Assembly (NCBI GenBank): GCA_020284085.1
Contig: JACEVL010000062.1
Coordinates: 1,374,795 to 1,438,794, forward strand
Source of the DNA: Aporrectodea caliginosa
Lineage: Eukaryota > Annelida > Clitellata > Crassiclitellata > Lumbricidae
DNA: 64,000 bases
Direction of reading: 5' to 3'
Shown here: piece after piece, positions 44,301 through 54,589 of the stretch
Numbering within the stretch: position 1 is the first letter of the stretch
Layout of the letters: every line of letters starts with the position of its first letter
Translations under genes and position numbers: made by a program
Notes under the pieces: model-generated
Seen by the model: only the letters and a program-made list of their open reading frames with translations
Databases searched by the model: none
Told to the model about the DNA's origin: nothing

Positions 44301-47300
44301 GTGGTATGCAAGATTCTGATGCTTTCAGTTTCTCGTAATTATAAGTTTGGTTTATTGAGCCAGTTGTTCTGACCTTGTGTGCCTTGCATTTATCATCTGT
44401 AGGATTGACTACTGTAGTGTCATCTGTGTGGGATGTTGGGTAATGCTGTCCAGGTGATATGCTTGTTATGGGGCACAGTAGCCAATCTGTTATCTAGAGT
44501 GCTGTGCTAATCTTGTTTTCGCTTTTATATTTAGATGTAATGTATTTGAATTTTGTTATTTCAGTCTGCCATGGAGAAAAGTCGCTCATCGCGAAGGTAA
44601 AGATTTACTTTTAAACACAGGAACTTATACCTTTGCACTGAAAAATGGATAATAAGAAGAGCTTTGTGTAGTCTAGCTCCAATTTATTATATTTTATTAT
44701 TGTTATTCCTGTCCCTATCTTGGCATATGAGAGTGGGTCAGTCCAAGACTCCCAAGTGGAGCAGATATTTCAAAACATCTTTCAAACTATATGGGAATTT
44801 GAAGCCCTGACCATGCTTGCCATTCAACTGTCATGCACAGCCAGATTTTTGTAAAAACATTTTGATATTGCTGATTACAATGTTTACATTAATGCAGGCT
44901 TGTAGGTTTTGTAAGCAGTAGTGTGAATTTAAACCTCAAATCAAGTAATTAAATCACGCTTATATTTTGCTAAGGGCTTTGATTTTCCTATTAAATTTAT
45001 TAAGTGTGAAGTAATGCATATAGCATAATTACCATCACTAAAACTTTCAGTGCAGTCCAGTACAACTGTAGTTCACATTACCCCTCCTTCCAAAGATCAG
45101 AAGTGCACACAATTGTATGATAGACTTGCTCAAGGTCCTCTCTTGGTGACTGCCTGAGTAGAGGCTTGAATCCATATCTTCTGCGTTACAGGCCAAACGC
45201 TCTTTCGATTTGACTACCATGCCCCACAAGATACACCTTTTACCTGATACGATGGCCATGTATAAATAAATTAATAAAATAAATAAATTGTATTGCTGTC
45301 TGTTCTGTTAGTAGTTAAGATTTAAATTGCATAACATGTAAATGTACAGCGCAGTGCGTTTGTCAGGCGCTTAATAAAGAAAAGATTAGTATTATATTAT
45401 TATTATTAGATTGCTTGAAGACTTTTTATGCTTGCTTTGTTACAATTGCAGAACAATTACTTATAAAGCATATTTTGGTATTTTATTAAACAGGAAACCT
45501 CAGAAGACACACCGAGTTTTGGAATCCAACGAAACGGAGAGCAAAATTTACAACCAGTACATCGACGAAGATCTCTGCGACTATATGCAACACAGAACAG
45601 ATTTAGCCGATTCGCAGCCCACCAGTCCGCAGACTGGTGCCCAGTCAGAAGAAGGGACAACCAAAAATGACAATGACAGCTGTGAAGAAACTCTAGTGCT
45701 TCCAGAAGGTATGATAGCAGATTTTCAGCCATGTTTGCGGAATGTGAGAATGAGACGACGACGATGATGATGATGATGATGAAAAATGTGAGAAACTTTG
45801 TTTGACCCCATGCTCAAGTGTTTCGTATATCGCAGGCGTGGGCAACTTCTTTTAACAGAGGGCCACCCTAAGATTTGAAGGGAAGCTTAACGATTAAAAT
45901 GGCTGAATGTACAGATATCGCATGTGAAAAAGTTATCACGTAACAGCAATAAATAAATCCTTTGCCTAATTCTAGTATGATCGGATTTAAGGGCCATGCT
46001 AATTTTTACAGATTCATTTGCCAAAGAAAATGAGACATTATTAATTTTATTTAAACTCAATATTGCAGAATGAGTCTGATCGTTAAAGTAGATGAAGCTA
46101 ATTTATATGATGAAATCCTTATTGCCCTAAATACCTACAGTCCTACACTACAGTAAAGCAAACAGAATATGTTTTAAATGTATTCAGTTTTAAAAATACA
46201 TAAAACTTTTTGTATCCACTTGCTTGGTGTGCTATATTTAATGTAAGATCTGACACTTCTTCTCACAACAAAAATCTGGAATATTTGCTTTATTTTCGAA
46301 GTGTCAATTCGACGTTCATTTGAGAGATTTTCATCTGTTAGTCTGCATCTGTTTTGCATTTTCTTAGTTTCATCTTTGAGAAGAACTGTTCAAAAATATT
46401 GGTGCTTGGAACATTGATGATTGAGTAGTAGTGATGTAGCTTTCCAGAAAAATATTTTGCGGAAAATTTTCCAGGAATTTTCCGGAAATTTTCCGCAGAA
46501 CCGGAAAAATACATTTAACTCATAATGTCAAATTTCAGTATGAGACGACACTAGAAAATGTCTGTTTTTTAAAGTTCCTTTAATTTACAGTATTTCTGTC
46601 AATGCAGGCAATGTTCACCTTGAAAGAATTAAAATTAAGATTAAGTACTGTTCATTAGAGGTTCAGTTTGATATGTTTGATAATCGAGATATGTTTGATA
46701 TGTTGTTAGTGATAATCGAGATATCTTGAACTAGATAGCAATCGCAACTGCCTCTAGATTTTACTATCTGGTAATGGGTGACCATAATTTAGTGGGATAC
46801 TTATCCCTTCAGGGCCCCTTGTTACCCTGACGATGAAAACTGTTTTATTGTAAATGCACTGTTCGAAAGGTTAACAATAAATGATGATAGATTGATTGAT
46901 TGATTGGTTGTTGGGCCTTGTGAACACATTGAACAGTAAGCACTAACACTGCCACAGTGCCATCTATTGAATAAACATCAGGAATAACTACCCGGTACAT
47001 AAGATAGTACAGAGTGAATGATGTTTAAACATTATTATGCATAAATTAAATTGTTATTTAGTAATATTATATTGATGGAAAAATATCGGAAAAATTTTCC
47101 AGAAAAAAACACTGGAAAATTTTCGGAAAAATATGAAATTTTCCAGACAATTTTTCCGCCTCACAACACTATTGAGTAGTTAACTTGTTGACTAGACTAG
47201 AGGCCGGATTCTTAATAAATAAGAAGCAGATGTTTTAATGTCGGCCTACGTACAGAAATCCAGACATTCGTGTAGGCCTAGGGCCAGATAAAAGTTTCTA

Positions 47301-50300
47301 AGTTCATTCATTCGTTCATTCATTCATTCATTCTGGAGATTTATATAACACCCCTTCAAGAAATCTACTGAAGAGTGCCCCCAGCCCAGCCACGGCTAAA
47401 GAAAGAAGACTTGAGTGAATATAAAACCCAGTTAGATTGGTCAGAGGTAGCAAACACAGCTCCGATGGTAGGTCATTCCAAGTGCCAGGTACAATGCTAA
47501 CGGGCCGTATGTTGCCCACCCCGATATATAGTTTTTAGTTTCCAAGGAGCAGTGTTTAATTGTATTTTTAAGGAGTCGAAAACTGTCTCCTGTTTGTGGT
47601 ACTTTTGAGCTGAATATTTAATAAATCTCTGCTGTACTCTGTAATTGTGGGACAAGGTAGCCATCACCTTGTAATGCAGTGTATGAGTTCAAGCCTCCTC
47701 CCCTAGGATGGTTACTGTGTAAGCACTTTGAGCAAGTCCTTTAGTTGCAATTCTCAGCAAACTGTAAAATTGACATAATAGATCGGATTTCAGTTGTGAT
47801 AAGCCTTCAGGCTTTTCTTTAATTGCTGCATTATAAAGATACCTGTTAAATAATAGCAATAATAATAATAATAATTAGTAATAATGATGATGGAGAACTG
47901 TTGACTTGTTTTTGTAGGCACCGTGTTTGTTAATCCTGAGGCTGTTGACGCTTCGCCACAAATCCTTGAACTGGAGTCGTCAAGGTCAAGGAGAACATTT
48001 CGAGGCAAGTAGCAACTGGCAGCACAAAAGGTTACAAATGATCGTGAAAAGAATTTTCATGTACTGGACGATCATTTGGAGTGTAATGCTGAAGTATAGT
48101 TCCGCAAGCGCCTGAAAACCTCCCTTTACCAGTGAAGAGACTGGCTCGGATCGGGAGCGCCTCTGTTTTGAGTGGCGCTATATAAATGCTTGATTATGAT
48201 TACGATTACGAATTGTACTATGTGTCCACTGGTGGAATACTCTGATGCTTGCCTCATGTAGTCTCCCTGATGTTGTCTCTGCTATTATATCTGTATTGCT
48301 GTTATCTGTGATTTACCTGGTAATCTCTTTGCTGACATATCCCTGCTGTAATCTTCGTGACGTAATTTCCGTGATGTGATCTTTTGTGATGTCCCCATTT
48401 GTAGGTAACATTGAGACGGCCATAATACACTGCACGGCCTGCAACAAACAGATTGGCCTCGACGGTGTCCTCGACATTCACCGACATCCCATCCTTAAAG
48501 TCCTCATTTGCAAGGTAAGGCCACTTTCATTTGACGATGACTACCAAAATGCCAATTATTGTTATTGTTATTTTTGCTATTGTTCATGTTATTATTATAA
48601 AGTGCATCTATTAAGTGCCACTTTCTAATGACCAAGGAGATCATTCGATGGTGCTGAGCAATTGTGAGGGAAGGATTTGCTCAAGGTTACAATAATTGTA
48701 ACTGTCTTAGATGAGGTTCAAACCTGTACTCTTCATGTTACAGGGCAAGCACTCTAACCAATCAGTTGCCATATCCTACTATGACATCATGAATAATGAT
48801 TATGATGGTAAAAACAAGGATCTCTGTTTATGCAAAGAAATTTTGAGCCACTGTGATAATCACGTTCCAACTGCTGAAATGTATCTTGCCAATCCATTGT
48901 AATTGTGGTTCATGACATTTCCTGGCACTTATCTTCAAAGGATATGCTAAAACTGTCAGGAGGGAGCCATTATTGAAATCCAGTGGCACTTGTCCTAACA
49001 TGCTTGCATCTTTTCTTTGCCTGGCATCCAGACATAGTTGCTGGTCCCTTGATCTGCGACTCTTTACCTCCATATGTTTGAGATGTCTTACTTCTCTAAC
49101 TGTTCATGGTTTGTAAAGTTGCCTTTTGCCTGACTTTGATGTGTACTTCTGGGTTTATAAGAAGGACATTAATTGGGCACTAACTACTTTCACGGTAGTT
49201 AAACCACTTTCCTAACTAGTAACTACTAGTCAAGATAGTAGTGATAACTAGTTTTAACTGCGGTACTTCCGTGAGTACAAAGATGCAACTACTCCTTTAA
49301 CTGCCAGTAATATAGTTAACTACTTTCTTCACTACATAAGCACAAACAACGATGTTAAACAAGGCAGACGTATTCAACCAAGTTATTTATATATCAAATC
49401 ATAAAGTACTGTAGCATGTAATGTACATTATTTGTAGCAGTGTTCATGTGGACTAAAACAAAGAATCGGTTGTTACAATGCAGAAGTTAGCCAAACATAT
49501 TCACCATTTCCTATCTAGATTTACATCTTCAAATCACCATCTTGTCGAACAAAGTGTCTGACATCTTATGCCTCGTATTAAAATGTTGCAATAACATAAT
49601 ATGAAAGTAGTTATGAGGACTTAGTTAACTACTGTAGTTATAACTATTGCAAAAGTTGTTAACTACTTTGTAGCTACTTATAACTGAACGTAGTTATAAC
49701 TACTTGTTAACTATGTGAAGGTAGTTATAACTAGTAACTACAGTTGTTAAAAGGGCCAGCCTATCACTGAAAAAGGGCCTTATCAGAGTGCAGTTGCATG
49801 TGAAGTATGGTAACACTGACTACAGAAGTGTATGTCACATGTAATGAAAGAAGTTGGATGTGCTTTCGTATCTTGTATCTTAATGTTTCCAAGTAACAGT
49901 TTAAATTGAGCATGTGAAATACACTGCAAGGGAGCCAAATCAAGCCATTATTGAATTCCAGTGCATTGTTTTGTGTGTATGGTTGTATATGAACATTTAT
50001 ATAGCACCTTTTAAGGACTTGTCAAGGGACATGAAAAGGCTATCTAAACGGGTCAGTCTCAGGATTAGCCACAAATGTTTCTTGTAGATCGGTCAGAACT
50101 GTTAGTATTTTATAACATATGTTGTTGTGCCTGTTAAACTTTTTGAAGAAGAAGAGCAGCCCCTTAAGCTAGCCTAGGGACTCAGACAGCCAAGGGTATG
50201 AACTGTTAGTGATTTCATTTTCTTAGCCCTGGCATATGAGGATGGGTGGCCAGTCCTCTCCCTCGCCGTCTCATCTTCCCACCGACAGTGTACGGGCAGT

Positions 50301-52619
50301 GTACTCGCTATAGCTGGGTTGGCTAGGGGGTTGCAGGTGGAGCAGAAATCTTGAGCCAAATTTCTGCCGTGGCGGGGATTTGAACCCCCAAACTCTCAGT
50401 TGACAGTCCAGCACGCTAACCACTACGCTATCGAGTGCCCCACATTTGTGTGCAGTATATTATCAGATCTCAGGTGCATTGTATTGGTTTTTGCAGAAAT
50501 GCTACACTACGTACAACGACACTGAGATTGAGCAGGATGCTCAGGGCAGTGACAATCAGTGTCGTTGGTGTGGCAAAGGAGGCGAGCTCATCTGCTGTGA
50601 CTTCTGTCACAACTCGCTCTGCAAGACGTGCATTCGACGAAATCTCGGTCGTACGGAGGTCTTCTCCATTCTCAACGCAGGTCAGTGCAGTTGTATCGTG
50701 TCTCAAGGACTCAACAGAGTATTGTAATGTAACAGGATGTTTTTATATGGCGCTACTGTTGAAAGAGTTTCTGGAAGGTTTAGTAGTATACCTGGGAGAG
50801 AAGGTTTATTAATATGCCCGAGAGAAGGTTTATTAATATGCCTGAGAGAAGGTTTATTAATTTGCCTGAGAGAAGGTTGATTAGTGTGCCTGAGAGAAGG
50901 TTTAATAGTGTACCTGATCATGTTTATTAGTGTGTTTGAGAGAAGGTTTTTTAGTTTACCTGAGAAGGTTAAATAGTATACCTAATAAGGTTTATTAATA
51001 TACCTGAAAGACGGTTTATTAATATGCCTTAGAGAAGGTTTTATAATATACCTGATAAGGTTTATTAATATGCCTGAAAGACGGTTTATTAATATGCCTG
51101 AGAGAACGTTTATTTATATAGCTATATAAATTTATTAACTGAATAACTTGTAATTGGATTTGTGTGTTTGTCATCAGATGCTGGTGTGAAGTGGAAATGT
51201 TACGTCTGTGATCCAAAGCCACTCCTTGGTCTCATCGAGCACTGTACGTCGATCATGGAGGCGCTTGCCAAGCAGGAGAAGCGACAGCAGGAGCTGGAAA
51301 ACCGGCGCCGGAAAAACGACTCCAGATCTCGGGGAGCTGCCAGCAATCCGCCTGCCCCAGAAACGATCCAAGGCCAGCCGGTCTCCGTCATCCGCGCCCC
51401 ATCCACGTCCGTGATGGGCCGTTCCACTCTGCTCAGATCGCCTCTGCAACGCCCGGAGACAACCACAGACGGAATGAAGAGCAGCGATATTTACCTACAG
51501 GCTTCACTGCTACTCTCAAAGAGTTTACACGGCGCCCCTTCGAGGCCAGTAGCAACGAAGAACGGCAGCATCTGTTTCTCGCCGGCGATCAACGCCAGCA
51601 CCTCCAAGTCTTCTCAGGTCTCCGGCGCCAGACCGGCCGCGGACGATCTGAGCATGTTGCCGACGCTGGAGCGGTTGCTATCGGCGACACATTCCATGGC
51701 GATGTTCCTGTCGTCGCTGAAGGACGAATTACGACGGACGTCTGGAACGAGCGCCACCTACACGAGCGCGCAGATGCAGAAGCGGCGAGACATCGCATCG
51801 AAACTGTGGAAGGCGATCGGGGCGTACGGAAAGTCGTTTGAGGATGCGAATGCGAATAACGTGGACCTGATTAAAAAGTCTAGTCAGGCATTGCAGAATC
51901 AGCAGAGAGAACAGAGCGTGAAGAGCAGAATGGAGGTCATCGAACTGTCAGACAGTGACGAAGAGAGTGGTGTGGCGGGTCGATATTCGGCACAACCGGT
52001 CTTGCAGGTGGGCCATTCGTGTTTGCAACCCGTAATCGTCAGCACGAGCGTAAAGACGGAAAAACAGCGGGAAGATAGTGTCGTCGTGGTCCAGAAAGTG
52101 GAAACGCACCCCAACGGAGAAACGGAAACCCCGTCTGTGGTCGACGCCAGACCCTCGGTGGGTGCCAGCAGCAATCGGAGGAAGCGAAAGAACCCGCAGC
52201 AGGTTTTGAACTTTGACGAGAGCCCCGAGAAAAAGCCGCACTTGGCCGACGAAGACTCCGAGGAAAACGAAAAGATGGTACTACGCTGTGATCTTGCGAT
52301 TTCTTCTCTGTGTGAAAACGCCAAGAAGAGCTCAGATGAACTTTCGAGCCGATCAAGCCCTGGTGCTGCGGACTCTACCAACGTAATCAACGAAGCGGAA
52401 GTCGATGCAAACCTTCAACGACTCACAAACGGTTCTTGTTCTTCCGAAACATCACTTCCTGAACCAACGAAAGATCTTACAACGGATCAGAAGGAGCCGG
52501 ACAGAAAAGCGAGTCCCGATGGCGAACAGGCAGCAGCAGACCGTGATAAGACCGATTTAGACAGCGGGAAAACCGAGGTCAACGGGAATTTGACCTTGGG
52601 GTGGTCGGGTGACTGTTAG
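41302..52619 (+). CDS. atrx: ATRX-like chromatin protein with ADD domain, no helicase seen (811 aa)
   Basis: Exons 41302-41306, 43943-44303, 44565-44596, 45494-45708, 47918-48004, 48405-48514, 50497-50680 and 51178-52619 join in phase and give 811 codons plus TAG. LPEGTVFVNPEAVD (~202-215) matches a short conserved stretch before the ADD domain of vertebrate ATRX. The ADD domain (~234-350) has a GATA-like finger (C243, C246, C269, C272) and a PHD finger (CRWCGKGGELICCDFCHNSL, C312, C315, C339, C342) that in ATRX reads H3K9me3 with unmodified H3K4. Residues ~492-553 resemble the helical segment after human ADD. VIELSDSDEE at 585-594 is a SUMO-interacting motif. The remainder is charged and disordered. 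Human ATRX continues to a SNF2 helicase at ~2500 aa; here a stop ends exon 8. Confidence 0.92.
41945..43042 (-). mobile_element. SINE group B copy split by a hAT element
   Basis: The SINE body (41945-42020, CAATTGCTCAGCATCGTCGA on the minus strand) and head (42972-43042, GTAGCTGATTGGTTAGAGCA) are two halves of one copy. They are separated by the hAT insertion at 42029-42963 and its target duplication. Confidence 0.88.
42029..42963. mobile_element. Non-autonomous hAT element (935 bp)
   Basis: Inverted ends CAGAGATGGGTA and exact 8-bp duplication CTACGCGA (42021-42028 and 42964-42971). Both ends carry clustered copies of GCTAATCGATTAGAATTAG. The centre is unique and AT-rich with no transposase. 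Lies in intron 1 of the ATRX-like gene if exon 1 is right. Confidence 0.95.
43082..43160 (-). mobile_element. LINE 3' tail, (CTTA)n type
   Basis: AAGTAAGTAAGTCAGTATAT, then CTTTATTAACCACTTGCTAA and TTTTGGTGTACAAAC; tail-only copy of the 15233 family. Confidence 0.75.
43311..43381. mobile_element. TTAA mini-element copy
   Basis: GAACACTTTAACGAAGAGCT ... ATTAAAGCGTTAA. The left TTAA has mutated to TGAA. Confidence 0.65.
43600..43670. mobile_element. TTAA mini-element copy (best preserved)
   Basis: Twenty-base ends TTAACCCTTTAACGACGAGC are perfect inverted repeats around a ~31-bp loop; total 71 bp. Lies just upstream of ATRX-like exon 2. Confidence 0.85.
43943..44303 (+). CDS. atrx: ATRX-like exon 2
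   Basis: Acceptor TTTTTGTTTAG and donor GTG, then GTATGC. Encodes MEAVLSKLRGKAEKEFQTEA and a long Glu/Ser/Thr/Val-rich disordered stretch ending ATDKTFSV. Phase 0 out. Confidence 0.8.
44565..44596 (+). CDS. atrx: ATRX-like exon 3 (micro-exon, 32 nt)
   Basis: Acceptor TTGTTATTTCAG and donor GCGAAG, then GTAAAG. Encodes SAMEKSRSSR and the first two bases of R, leading into RKPQKTHRV, a basic patch. Phase 0 in, phase 2 out; fits its neighbours exactly. Confidence 0.78.
44716..44830 (-). mobile_element. SINE group A fragment
   Basis: On the minus strand, CAGGGCTTCAAATTCCCATA and a segment including CTCATATGCCAAGATAGGGA, in the order of the group A head and body with an internal deletion. Confidence 0.5.
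45112..45232 (-). mobile_element. SINE group B fragment
   Basis: On the minus strand GGCATGGTAGTCAAATCGAA, AGAGCGTTTGGCCTGTAACG, GGATTCAAGCCTCTACTCAG and GAGGACCTTGAGCAAGTCTA. Confidence 0.7.
45292..45412 (+). mobile_element. SINE group C, 3' half
   Basis: CTGTCTGTTCTGTTAGTAGT, GCATAACATGTAAATGTACA, GCGCTTAATAAAGAAAAGAT and (ATT)n. Just upstream of ATRX-like exon 4. Confidence 0.75.
45494..45708 (+). CDS. atrx: ATRX-like exon 4
   Basis: Acceptor TTTTATTAAACAG and donor GAAG, then GTATGA. Encodes RKPQKTHRVLESNETESKIY ... CEETLVLPEG. The end LPEG joins exon 5 TVFV, which matches the vertebrate LPKGTVIV stretch. Phase 2 in, phase 1 out. Confidence 0.9.
45833..45920 (+). mobile_element. One-sided hAT terminus
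   Basis: CAGGCGTGGGCAACTTCTTT, then AACAGAGGGCCACC is a typical hAT left end. No matching right end or duplication was found, so the copy is truncated. Confidence 0.5.
46429..47171. mobile_element. Non-autonomous hAT element (743 bp)
   Basis: Ends TAGTGATGTAGC and, inverted, TAGTGTTGTGAG, with exact 8-bp duplication TTGAGTAG (46421-46428 and 47172-47179). TTTTCCGGAAAATTTTCC-like words cluster near both ends. A small insertion ending (GATT)n lies inside (~46805-46910). Located in ATRX-like intron 4. Confidence 0.9.
47300..47519 (-). pseudogene. LINE ORF2 C-terminus with GCGCTATATAAAT-type tail
   Basis: The minus-strand frame reads PVSIVPGTWNDLPSELC, the common end of LINE ORF2 (x-V-x-G-P-x-x-W-N-x-L-P). 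It runs on into the tail GGTGTTATATAAATCTCCAG and (AATG)n. It shares that tail with SINE group E at 16547-16788. Confidence 0.82.
47650..47770 (+). mobile_element. SINE group B copy
   Basis: GACAAGGTAGCCATCACCTT, GTATGAGTTCAAGCCTCCTC, CACTTTGAGCAAGTCCTTTA and CAATTCTCAGCA; head and body of group B, diverged. In ATRX-like intron 4. Confidence 0.6.
47918..48004 (+). CDS. atrx: ATRX-like exon 5 with GC donor
   Basis: Acceptor TTGTTTTTGTAG. Encodes GTVFVNPEAVDASPQILELE and SSRSRRTFR, aligning with the vertebrate ATRX segment just before the ADD domain. The only frame-preserving 3' boundary is CGAG followed by GCAAGT, a GC-AG intron. GT alternatives nearby (GTCAAG, GTCGTC, GTAGCA) each lead directly to a stop when joined to exon 6. 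Confidence 0.88.
48405..48514 (+). CDS. atrx: ATRX-like exon 6 (ADD, GATA-like finger)
   Basis: Acceptor CCCATTTGTAG and donor CAAG, then GTAAGG. Encodes NIETAIIHCTACNKQIGLDG and DIHRHPILKVLICK. Vertebrate ATRX has SCTACGQQVN and SIYRHPSLQVLICK here. Phase 1 in, phase 0 out. Confidence 0.95.
48605..48778 (-). mobile_element. SINE group B copy
   Basis: On the minus strand ATATGGCAACTGATTGGTTA, GAGTACAGGTTTGAACCTCA, AACCTTGAGCAAATCCTTCC, CAATTGCTCAGCACCATCGA and a tail near AAGTGGCACTTAATAGATGC. Full-length group B in ATRX-like intron 6. Confidence 0.78.
49165..49760. mobile_element. Candidate MITE rich in GTAGTTATAACTA
   Basis: The left part (GGGCACTAACTACTTTCACG, GTAGTTAA) and right part (TAGTTATAACTACTTGTTAA, CAGTTGTTAAAAGGGCC) carry the same TAACTAC words in inverted order. 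I could not find a clean target duplication, so element type and limits are uncertain. Confidence 0.45.
50150..50443 (-). mobile_element. tRNA-derived SINE, group A (full length)
   Basis: The minus strand begins GGGGCACTCGATAGCGTAGT, GGTTAGCGTGCTGGACTGTC and GGGGGTTCAAATCCCCGCCA, a complete tRNA-like head. It continues through GTACACTGTCGGTGGGAAGA to TAGGCTAGCTTAAGGGGCTG and CTTCTTC. Better preserved than 10665-10945. In ATRX-like intron 6. Confidence 0.85.
50497..50680 (+). CDS. atrx: ATRX-like exon 7 (ADD, PHD finger)
   Basis: Acceptor GGTTTTTGCAG and donor GCAG, then GTCAGT. Encodes KCYTTYNDTEIEQDAQ and QCRWCGKGGELICCDFCHNS, LCKTCIRRNLGRTEVFSIL. Human ATRX has QCRWCAEGGNLICCDFCHNA at the same place. 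Phase 0 in, phase 1 out. Confidence 0.97.
50795..51112. repeat. 24-bp minisatellite (GCCTGAGAGAAGGTTTATTAATAT)
   Basis: About 13 imperfect ~24-bp copies fill most of ATRX-like intron 7, up to ~65 bp before exon 8. No spacers, so not CRISPR-like. Confidence 0.92.
51178..52619 (+). CDS. atrx: ATRX-like exon 8 and stop
   Basis: Acceptor TTTGTCATCAG. Begins DAGVKWKCYVCDPKPLLGLI, closing the ADD domain (C339, C342), then a Q/E/K/R coiled stretch. The conserved helical block LPTLERLLSATHSMAMFLSS follows, then VIELSDSDEE and an acidic/basic disordered tail with a basic cluster RRKRKNPQQ. It ends GWSGDC, TAG. A possible donor (CGG, GTGACT) lies just before the stop, so splicing to further exons cannot be excluded. 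Confidence 0.92.
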
Positions 52620-53180
52620 TTCACAGGTGTTGATCCGCTTTTATCGGCCTTTTTGAACAGTGTTTCATTAAGCAGGTCTGATCCGAAAGGTTTCGACCGT
52701 CTTCTTCGGACTGTTTTGATGAGAAACCGGAAAAGTTCCTCTTGCAACCGATAAGCGCAATTTCTTGTTGAACCTTAGCACAACTGCCTGAGTTTTTTTG
52801 AAGGTTCTGTAGCTGGTGCAGTCTTTAAGTGAAATTTCTGCCTCATGTTGTGTTTGTAGGTTGATGAACGGGGTCTCGGAGAAGAGAAGCGAGATGTGCA
52901 AGCTGCACTCTGCTGACTGTTTCTAAGTTTTTTCTATTTAAGAGGTACAGAAACTTTGTTCAAGTTTGTTGAAGTGTCTTTTCACGAGGCGTTTGACTTG
53001 TGTGTGGCACTTGTAACTGTTTTTCAGCCACATTTCCTGTGAGCAGTGGATTGTGCGATTGTCGTGTTGCTATTGTCATGTTTAGGTTTTGTATCCTTCA
53101 GCAAAACCGAACACTTCTGTCAACAATCCCAATGCAAGCTGAGCTGTAGTTGATGGGAATGTCTATTACAAAGAAGTTAC

Positions 53181-53345
53181 TTGCCTTACGGATATAGGAC
53201 ACACACAGCCACATACTTACACAGACACATACAGACATACACATACACACAGAGACACATATACACTGACGCATACACACTCAGACAAACACACAGAAAC
53301 ATACACACACAGGCACATACACGCACTCACGTGCACGCGCACAAC
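53181..53345. repeat. CACATACA-rich degenerate repeat
   Basis: Imperfect ACACATACAC/ACAGACAC words for ~160 bp; open frames over it are low complexity. Confidence 0.8.
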
Positions 53346-54589
53346 TTGCCATTCTACGAATATCCAGTTGCTTGACTGAATACTACTCCACTGTTAAGTT
53401 TTCAGGACATCTGTGCTAAGCTAAGGAAGGTGTGCAAACATGTACCTAAACATTACGCGAGGTTTTGCTTATATGGCCTTTTTTGAGAATCTGCTCGGTA
53501 CATGTGTGCTCCCTCATGGAAGGGCATCTGTGCTTGGATCCTCTAACACTGGATTACTAAGGATTTTTTGAGGTTCGGGTGTCCTGGAAAATGACTGAGT
53601 GGAACACATATCCCATTGGGAAGGTGTCTGTGGAGCACTGTTAGCCACTCCACTGGAAACACGGTCATCGGGTGTGAGATTTTTTTGAGAACATATTGAG
53701 CATTTACGTTGATTTTTGCAACAATTTTCGTTTGCATTGGTGCAAATTCCAAAGCACATTGACATTGCTTTTCATCTGAGTTGAATACGATGTGGCAGCA
53801 GTCAGTCTGCAATTGTCATTTGGCGCTTGTCCACACTGACACAAGAAACCATTTTTGGAGGTGTTTGAGGGAAAGATGTAAAATACTTGACTTGAGTGGA
53901 GCTGAGGGCCATCCACTTAGTTTTTATGCAGAAATCCCGAAAAATTGGCCCCCTCCCTGTATGCACGTGTAGTACATTTTTACACCCTCCACCTTTGTAT
54001 GTACACTTGACGCACCCTCCCCGAATCCTAGAGAATGGTCTATATTTAATTCATGCAGAAACAAGATTTAATAATAATATTAACGTGTTTAATAAAAAAA
54101 GATAGTCCACCGCCTTTGTCCAGGGCATAGAAGTTGCACCTCTCTCAGTCCTACTTTTCCTGGTAGTACTGTCTGATAGCTGTTCAGTGGCTCTTTTGAA
54201 CAAGAAAATAATAGACAAATTATTATCGAGGTTTACCCCACCCCCGTTTCCTATGTGTACGTACATTATCAGTAGCCATACCCCCAATACACAAGCATAT
54301 GCATTTGGGTTAACTCCCCTCCATGCGTACATACTAAATGGATGACCCTTGTCTTGCACCTAACATGTCACAACTGTTTTCTGTAGACGAGAATTTCACT
54401 AAAGCTTTATGTACAGTGGAACTCAGGTTGCGGGTTGCGACCAGATAAGCAGTTGTTTGGCAGTTTTTTGGTTTTGACTGAAGTTAGTTTTAGATTCAAA
54501 AGCGAAGTTTAAAATGCAGACTGGTGTTCTGCTCTTTTTGATGTGTCAACTATGATGTCATCTAACATTGTGTTATGCGACGTTCTTCT

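Noticed and set aside
49165..49760. hAT element assignment for the GTAGTTATAACTA-rich unit
   Set aside because: Tried several boundaries; none gave an 8-bp duplication, so it is listed only as a candidate MITE.
50795..51112. Possible CRISPR-like array
   Set aside because: The 24-bp units abut with no spacers; it is an intronic minisatellite in an animal gene.
51899..52390. Minus-strand open frames of 97-163 residues
   Set aside because: Antisense shadows of ATRX-like exon 8.
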